A stretch of DNA of 59,501 nucleotides from assembly GCA_016192345.1 (NCBI GenBank), contig JACPUH010000036.1, forward strand, positions 1 through 59,501, given 5' to 3'. Below, piece after piece: positions 55,249 to 59,501 of this stretch; position 1 is the stretch's first letter, and each line of letters opens with the position of its first letter. Both the position numbers and the translations under genes were made by a program. Under the pieces are notes generated by a model that worked only from the letters and a program-made list of their open reading frames with translations, had not been told where the DNA came from and did not search any database. This DNA comes from Ignavibacteriales bacterium. GTDB lineage: Bacteria; Bacteroidota; Ignavibacteria; UBA10030.

Positions 55249-57144
55249 ATGCGCATCCCACCCGAAAAAATCGAAGAAATCCGCTCCGCCAATGACATTG
55301 TTGATGTCATCTCCCAGCACGTACGGCTGAAAAAGCGGGGGAAGAACTTCCTCGGTCTCTGTCCCTTTCATCAGGAAAAAACTCCCTCCTTTACGGTGAG
55401 CGCCGAGAAGCAGGTGTACCATTGCTTCGGTTGCGGGAAGGGGGGGAACGTCTTCACGTTTGTGATGGAGTTGGAGAAAGTCTCGTTCACCGAGGCGGTC
55501 CGGACGCTGGCAGAGAAGGTCGGGATCACGATCACGTTTACCCAGGCCGATGAGCAACGCGAAAGCGAGATCGAGAATCTCTATAATGCCTGCCGGTTTG
55601 CCGGACTCTTTTTCCACAACAACCTCACCAAGACTGATGAGGGACGGGGTGCGATGGAGTACTTTCGGAACCGTGGGTTTTCAGAAGAAACGATCCGAAC
55701 CTTCGGTCTCGGCTATTCGATGAATTCATGGGACGCTCTTCTCAACAAAACGAAAGAAGAAGGGCTCCAACCGGAGTCGCTTCTCAAGGCAGGGTTGCTT
55801 CGAAGCCGCGATGATGGGGGACAGTACGACTACTTCCGCGGACGGGTGATGTTTCCCATTTTCTCCACCTCCGGTCGTGTGATCGGGTTTGGCGCACGCA
55901 AAATCCGCGAGGACGACCCGGTCCAGGGTAAATACATCAACTCGCCGGAAACTCCCATCTACAACAAGAGCCGCGTTTTGTTCGGCCTCTTTCACTCCAA
56001 GGAAGCAGTCCGCTCGGCGGAGCATGCCTTGATGGTGGAAGGGTACGCCGATCTCATTTCTCTCTACCAGGCCGGCATCCAGAACGTCGTCGCCTCCAGC
56101 GGCACTGCGTTGACGGAGGACCAGGTCCAGCTTATCACCCGCTACACGAAGAGATTGACGCTTGTCTACGATTCCGACTCCGCCGGCTCAAACGCCATGC
56201 TGCGCGGAATGGATGTCGTTCTTGCCCATGATCTTGAAGTGCGGATTGTCGAGTTACCGGAGGGTGAGGACCCCGACTCGTTCGTCCGGAAGCATGGAGG
56301 GAAGGAATTCTCGAAGCTGGTGGATCAGGCGGTCTCCTTTATCGATTTCAAGGCAAAGCAGTTGCTCAGGGCCGGGGCGTTCAATACGCCGGATGGCAAA
56401 GCGGAGGCCGTTCGTTCCATCGTCCAATCCATCGCAAAGATGCCCGATGAGCTGAAGCGGAATTTCTATATTAAAGAAGTCTCGGCCAAATATGATATTT
56501 ATGAGACGGTCTTGTATCGGGAGTTGGAGCGTTGGATTCATGAGGGGAAACGATCTTTTGACAGCGGAAACAGATTCCAGCCGGGACGGGCTGATCAGGA
56601 TGCTCCTCCTCCGAGCGCACCGGAGGGAAATTCCGCCCCACGCGTGAGTTCCGTTGGCGTGCGGGCCGCTGAACGGGACGTCCTCAAACTTCTCCTCGAG
56701 AACCAGCCCGGGTTGATCAATTTCATCTTCACCCATATAACCCTGGCCGATCTCGAAGACGAGCAAGCCAACAGGCTGGCGGAACGGATCCTGGCACACC
56801 TTGATGAGACCGGATCGGCCGAGATTTCCGGTCTTCTCGGTGAGATCGAAGATCCAGCTCTTAAAGGTCTCTTAACTGACATTGCCGTGAGCAAGTATGA
56901 GTTGAGCAAACAATGGGAGACGATGGAAGTAAGAATTGAGGACGCCGATCCATGGGATATCGCCCGCGGGGCTATTGCTGCACTAAAGAAAACATCGCTT
57001 CAGAGGCAGATCGAGGCGAATCAGAAACTTTTGCGCGAAGCATCGCAGCACGGGGAAGACGCGATCCCGTTCGTCCAACGGCATCAGGAACTCATCCGCC
57101 TCCTCAAGGAAGTCGAGTCCCCTGAGTTTCTGAAGTCGAATTGA
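55249..57144 (+). CDS. dnaG: DNA primase
   Basis: A 631-residue primase making RNA primers at the replication fork. Domains: N-terminal CHC2 zinc ribbon (CPFHQEKTPSFTV...YHCFGCGKGG, about 39-66), TOPRIM core with LMVEGYADLISLYQAG and LVYDSDSAG, and a C-terminal DnaB-interacting region. The frame is open for 65 codons upstream, but that part is the intergenic spacer; MRIPPEKIEEIRSANDIVDVI is the usual N terminus. rpoD and rpsU, common neighbours, are absent. Confidence 0.96.
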   Translation: MRIPPEKIEEIRSANDIVDVISQHVRLKKRGKNFLGLCPFHQEKTPSFTVSAEKQVYHCFGCGKGGNVFTFVMELEKVSFTEAVRTLAEKVGITITFTQADEQRESEIENLYNACRFAGLFFHNNLTKTDEGRGAMEYFRNRGFSEETIRTFGLGYSMNSWDALLNKTKEEGLQPESLLKAGLLRSRDDGGQYDYFRGRVMFPIFSTSGRVIGFGARKIREDDPVQGKYINSPETPIYNKSRVLFGLFHSKEAVRSAEHALMVEGYADLISLYQAGIQNVVASSGTALTEDQVQLITRYTKRLTLVYDSDSAGSNAMLRGMDVVLAHDLEVRIVELPEGEDPDSFVRKHGGKEFSKLVDQAVSFIDFKAKQLLRAGAFNTPDGKAEAVRSIVQSIAKMPDELKRNFYIKEVSAKYDIYETVLYRELERWIHEGKRSFDSGNRFQPGRADQDAPPPSAPEGNSAPRVSSVGVRAAERDVLKLLLENQPGLINFIFTHITLADLEDEQANRLAERILAHLDETGSAEISGLLGEIEDPALKGLLTDIAVSKYELSKQWETMEVRIEDADPWDIARGAIAALKKTSLQRQIEANQKLLREASQHGEDAIPFVQRHQELIRLLKEVESPEFLKSN

Positions 57145-57168
57145 CGTTTGGGGTGCTTAACACTCGCG

Positions 57169-57197
57169 TTGCATTTCATCCCACCTCTTACTATTTT
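57169..57197 (+). promoter_or_regulatory. putative ferredoxin promoter
   Basis: TTGCAT (57169-57174), a 17-bp spacer and TATTTT (57192-57197), 42 bp before the GTG start of the ferredoxin gene. A moderate match. Confidence 0.35.
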
Positions 57198-57239
57198 AGC
57201 CCACGACGTTAAGATCAGTTGGAACCGGAAGGAGATCGT

Positions 57240-57494
57240 GTGTCCCGTAACACCCCTTTGATGATTCATATCGTCCCCGGCAAATGCGATTTTTGCGGAT
57301 GCTGCGTTGGAGTCTGTCCTGAAGATGCAATCGAGCTGCTTGAATCGGATATCAGGATCATCGACGAGCGATGCACGAACTGCCGCAAATGCGTCTGGGC
57401 CTGTCCCTGGGAGGTGATCGAGTTTCACCGGGAGGGGGTGGCAAACCTGCCGAAGGAGGTTTCGCTGCCGCAGGAATTTCCCCCGTCATTTTAG
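57240..57494 (+). CDS. 2[4Fe-4S] ferredoxin-like protein
   Basis: An 84-residue protein with two complete CxxCxxCxxxC clusters: C16, C19, C22, C26 and C45, C48, C51, C55. It can carry two low-potential 4Fe-4S clusters and shuttle electrons. The start is GTG at 57240, with AAGGAG 5 nt before it; an ATG at 57261 would also leave both clusters intact. The two geranylgeranyl reductases that follow need a strong reductant, so this ferredoxin is a likely electron donor, by analogy to ferredoxin-dependent archaeal and bacterial enzymes. Confidence 0.88.
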   Translation: MSRNTPLMIHIVPGKCDFCGCCVGVCPEDAIELLESDIRIIDERCTNCRKCVWACPWEVIEFHREGVANLPKEVSLPQEFPPSF

Positions 57495-57804
57495 TTTTGA
57501 TTTAACACCTTCGGGGTTCTCGTCGATGTTGTTCACCCTTTTATTCATATTGAAGCCCTTCGGGCTTCTCAGATGTTGTTTCATGATGTACTCGTATTGA
57601 AGCATTTCAAGCTTCTCAACGCGGCATACCTAATCCCGAAGGGATGACATTGTTGTCGCCGGGATTGATAAATCGAGACTTCCGAAAAATTCTAAATTCA
57701 ATGTCATTCCGAGCGAAGCGAGGAATCTCACCGTTGAATGACAAATTAATTCTATTTTTCAGATGTCTTAAATTGTGGCTCAACCCCGAAGGCCTACCCT
57801 CATC
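57495..57804. other. repeat-rich region before geranylgeranyl reductase genes
   Basis: No gene is seen here. Degenerate direct-repeat units of about 48 bp with hairpins (aacaccttcggggtt; gaagcccttcgggcttc at 57552-57568; gaagcatttcaagcttc) each end in ttctc; the first two then continue with gatgttgtt. Then come cccgaaggg and the inverted pair tgtcattc (57702-57709) / gaatgaca (57736-57743) around ccgagcgaagcgaggaatctcac, a sequence that I recall as a widely dispersed intergenic repeat. Confidence 0.55.
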
Positions 57805-58971
57805 ATGAACGATAACTATGATGTGATCGTTGTTGGCGCCGGTCCCGCCGGTTCAACGGCTGCACGCTTTGCGGCGGCAGGGGGAGCGTCCGTCCTGATG
57901 CTGGAAAAAGACCGTGATGTCGGGTACCCTGTGCGCTGCGGCGAGGCGGTAAGCCATGAAGGGGTCGTCCAGTTCATTCAACCGGACGACCGTTGGATCG
58001 CTGCCCGGTGCGAGCGCTTTCGTCTTATTTCACCCTCCGGGCATTCCGTGATTCCCCGGCTCGATGGTCTGGCCTACGTTCTCGAACGCCGCATCTTCGA
58101 CTATGAGCTTGCGAAACTCGCCGTGAAAGAAGGGGCCGAAGTCGTGACCAAGGCCTATGTGTATGACCTCATCAAGCGCGATGGGACTGTTGAAGGAGTG
58201 CGGGCAACTATCAAGGATCGAAAGGTCGAGATCAAGGGGAAGGTTATTATTGGCGCCGATGGGGTCGAAAGCCGTGTGGGAAAATGGGCGGGGATCGACA
58301 CGACGACTCAGATCAGGGATATGGAAAGCTGCGCACAGTTCACCCTGGGGGGCGTGAAGGTGGAGGAGGGCATCCTTGAATTTTACTTCGGCGACAATGT
58401 CGCCCCCGGCGGATACCTCTGGGTTTTCCCGAAAGGGAAGGACTCCGCAAACGTCGGTATCGGCATCAGCGTTGAACTGGCCAAGCAAAAATCGGCCGTC
58501 CGGTACCTCGAAGAGTTTGTCGAACGCACGTATCCCCGGGCTGCAGTCCTGACGCGGATCGCCGGCGGTGTCCCTTGTGCCAAAACGTGCGATGAAGTGG
58601 TTAAAAATGGTGTCATGCTGGTCGGCGATGCGGCGCACCAGGTGAACCCGGTCTCCGGTGGAGGGATCATCAGCGGAATGATTGGCGGGATGATCGCCGG
58701 ACAGGTTGCCGCCGAAGCGGTCCGAAGCGATGACCTCGGACATCTTGTTGAGTATGAGAAACGTTGGCACAAGCGTTTGGGTTGGAGACATGAAGTTTTC
58801 TACAGGATTAAGGAAGCCATTTCCGATTTTTCCGATGAAACGCTGAATACCATTTGCGAGAGTGGATTGAAGCTGCCCGAGGAGAAGAGGACGGTCGGGG
58901 GGATTTTCCGGACGGCGCTTTGGAACCGGCCCTCGATGCTCCTTGATGTGGCCAGGGTCTTTGTCTCGTAA
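57805..58971 (+). CDS. geranylgeranyl reductase family FAD protein
   Basis: A 388-residue FAD-dependent enzyme of the geranylgeranyl reductase family (ChlP/BchP, archaeal GGR, MenJ), which saturates prenyl double bonds of lipids, quinones or chlorophyll. Seen: dinucleotide fold DVIVVGAGPAGSTAAR, the family motif GYPVRCGEAVS with its conserved Cys, and C-terminal LVGDAAHQVNPVSGGGI. The ATG at 57805 aligns with the start of the paralog directly downstream; a GTG at 57775 would add 10 unmatched residues. With no sign of phototrophy here, menaquinone or membrane-lipid side chains are the likely targets. Confidence 0.88.
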   Translation: MNDNYDVIVVGAGPAGSTAARFAAAGGASVLMLEKDRDVGYPVRCGEAVSHEGVVQFIQPDDRWIAARCERFRLISPSGHSVIPRLDGLAYVLERRIFDYELAKLAVKEGAEVVTKAYVYDLIKRDGTVEGVRATIKDRKVEIKGKVIIGADGVESRVGKWAGIDTTTQIRDMESCAQFTLGGVKVEEGILEFYFGDNVAPGGYLWVFPKGKDSANVGIGISVELAKQKSAVRYLEEFVERTYPRAAVLTRIAGGVPCAKTCDEVVKNGVMLVGDAAHQVNPVSGGGIISGMIGGMIAGQVAAEAVRSDDLGHLVEYEKRWHKRLGWRHEVFYRIKEAISDFSDETLNTICESGLKLPEEKRTVGGIFRTALWNRPSMLLDVARVFVS

Positions 58972-58991
58972 AACCCCGGGCATCGCACACC

Positions 58992-59501
58992 ATGAATGCT
59001 TCCTATGACGTTCTCGTTGTCGGCGCCGGTCCTGCCGGATCGACTGCCGCTCGCTACGCAGCGGCCGGCGGCGCTTCCGTGTTGATGCTGGAGAAAGACA
59101 GGGATGTCGGTTATCCCGTTCGTTGCGGCGAGGCGGTGAGCCATGAAGGGGTCGTCCAGTTTCTTGAACCCGACCCGAAATGGATCGCGGCAACTGTTTC
59201 GAAATTCAGGATCATATCGCCGAGCGGAGGTTCGGTGATCCCGACCCTGGAGGGAATTGGTTACGTCCTCGAACGGCGAATGTTCGACTACGAGCTTGCC
59301 AAAATTGCCGCACGCGAGGGGGCGGAGATCGTGACAAAGGCTTACGTGTACGATCTGATCAGGGAGGATGGTGTGGTGAAGGGAGTCCGTACAGTCATCA
59401 AGGACCAGAAGGTGGAGATTCGTGCACGGGTCGTGATCGGAGCGGACGGCGTAGAGAGTCGGGTGGGAAAATGGGCCGGCATCGACACGACCTGCCACAT
59501 C
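58992..59501 (+). CDS. geranylgeranyl reductase paralog (3' end outside window)
   Basis: The first 170 codons of a second geranylgeranyl reductase, cut by the window end. It aligns without gaps to the preceding gene, with about 36 differences in 170 residues by my count (near 79% identity), and keeps VVGAGPAGSTAAR and GYPVRCGEAVS. The genes are 20 bp apart, so this is a tandem duplication in one operon, perhaps with different substrates or double-bond positions. Confidence 0.9.
   Translation, partial: MNASYDVLVVGAGPAGSTAARYAAAGGASVLMLEKDRDVGYPVRCGEAVSHEGVVQFLEPDPKWIAATVSKFRIISPSGGSVIPTLEGIGYVLERRMFDYELAKIAAREGAEIVTKAYVYDLIREDGVVKGVRTVIKDQKVEIRARVVIGADGVESRVGKWAGIDTTCHI

Overview
The window looks like the chromosome of a free-living, Gram-negative (LPS-making) bacterium of the Fibrobacterota-Chlorobiota-Bacteroidota (FCB) assemblage, most likely Ignavibacteriota or a close relative. 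Reasons: lipid A genes (lpxB, lpxK); a TonB-dependent receptor with an N-terminal carboxypeptidase-regulatory-like domain; a NagZ-type GH3/beta-lactamase fusion beside a DUF4922 gene; a tetrapyrrole-type geranylgeranyl reductase pair. The promoters I can read are classical sigma-70 type (TTGnnT-17-TAwwwT), not the TTTG/TAnnTTTG type of Bacteroidia. No rRNA, tRNA, CRISPR array, transposase or phage gene was seen. The taxon is an inference from gene content.

Left arm (1-11316, all minus strand): the signal-peptide start of an exported protein; a PhoB/PhoR-like two-component pair; a DUF255 thioredoxin-domain protein; then an envelope redox block: TonB receptor, a small Cys/His-rich secreted protein, a DsbD-like reductase, a TlpA-like thioredoxin, and a cytochrome c domain fused to a predicted outer-membrane barrel. 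Two 11-bp direct-repeat sites resembling Pho boxes lie upstream of the first gene and of the response regulator.

Middle (11627-21605, plus strand): a probable cell-wall recovery locus: BadF-type sugar kinase, a double GT-A glycosyltransferase, GNAT acetyltransferase, DUF4922 (HIT/GalT-like), SpoIID/LytB, an AmpG-like permease, and NagZ-GH3 fused to a serine beta-lactamase-type domain. Two arrays of degenerate 7-bp repeats bracket the GNAT-DUF4922-SpoIID block.

Right part (21727-59501, plus strand): mostly housekeeping genes. In order: P5C dehydrogenase, sucC, a small toxin/antitoxin-like pair whose nucleotidyltransferase has lost its catalytic core, gatB, tpiA, a membrane-anchored GH2-like protein lacking both catalytic Glu, smc, a HAD phosphatase, a methyltransferase, lpxB-lpxK, a class-I amidotransferase, ppdK, queA, ispD, plsY-gpsA-plsY paralog, a DegP/Q protease, purB, a lysine catabolic pair (semialdehyde dehydrogenase and lysine 6-aminotransferase), nadE, rsmI, groESL under a perfect CIRCE operator, dnaG, a 2[4Fe-4S] ferredoxin and two tandem geranylgeranyl reductases, the second cut by the window end.

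The intergenic spaces are unusually rich in small structured repeats: heptad arrays, inverted elements of about 77-96 bp with roughly 9-nt periodic arms, and several unrelated short palindromes at gene ends.
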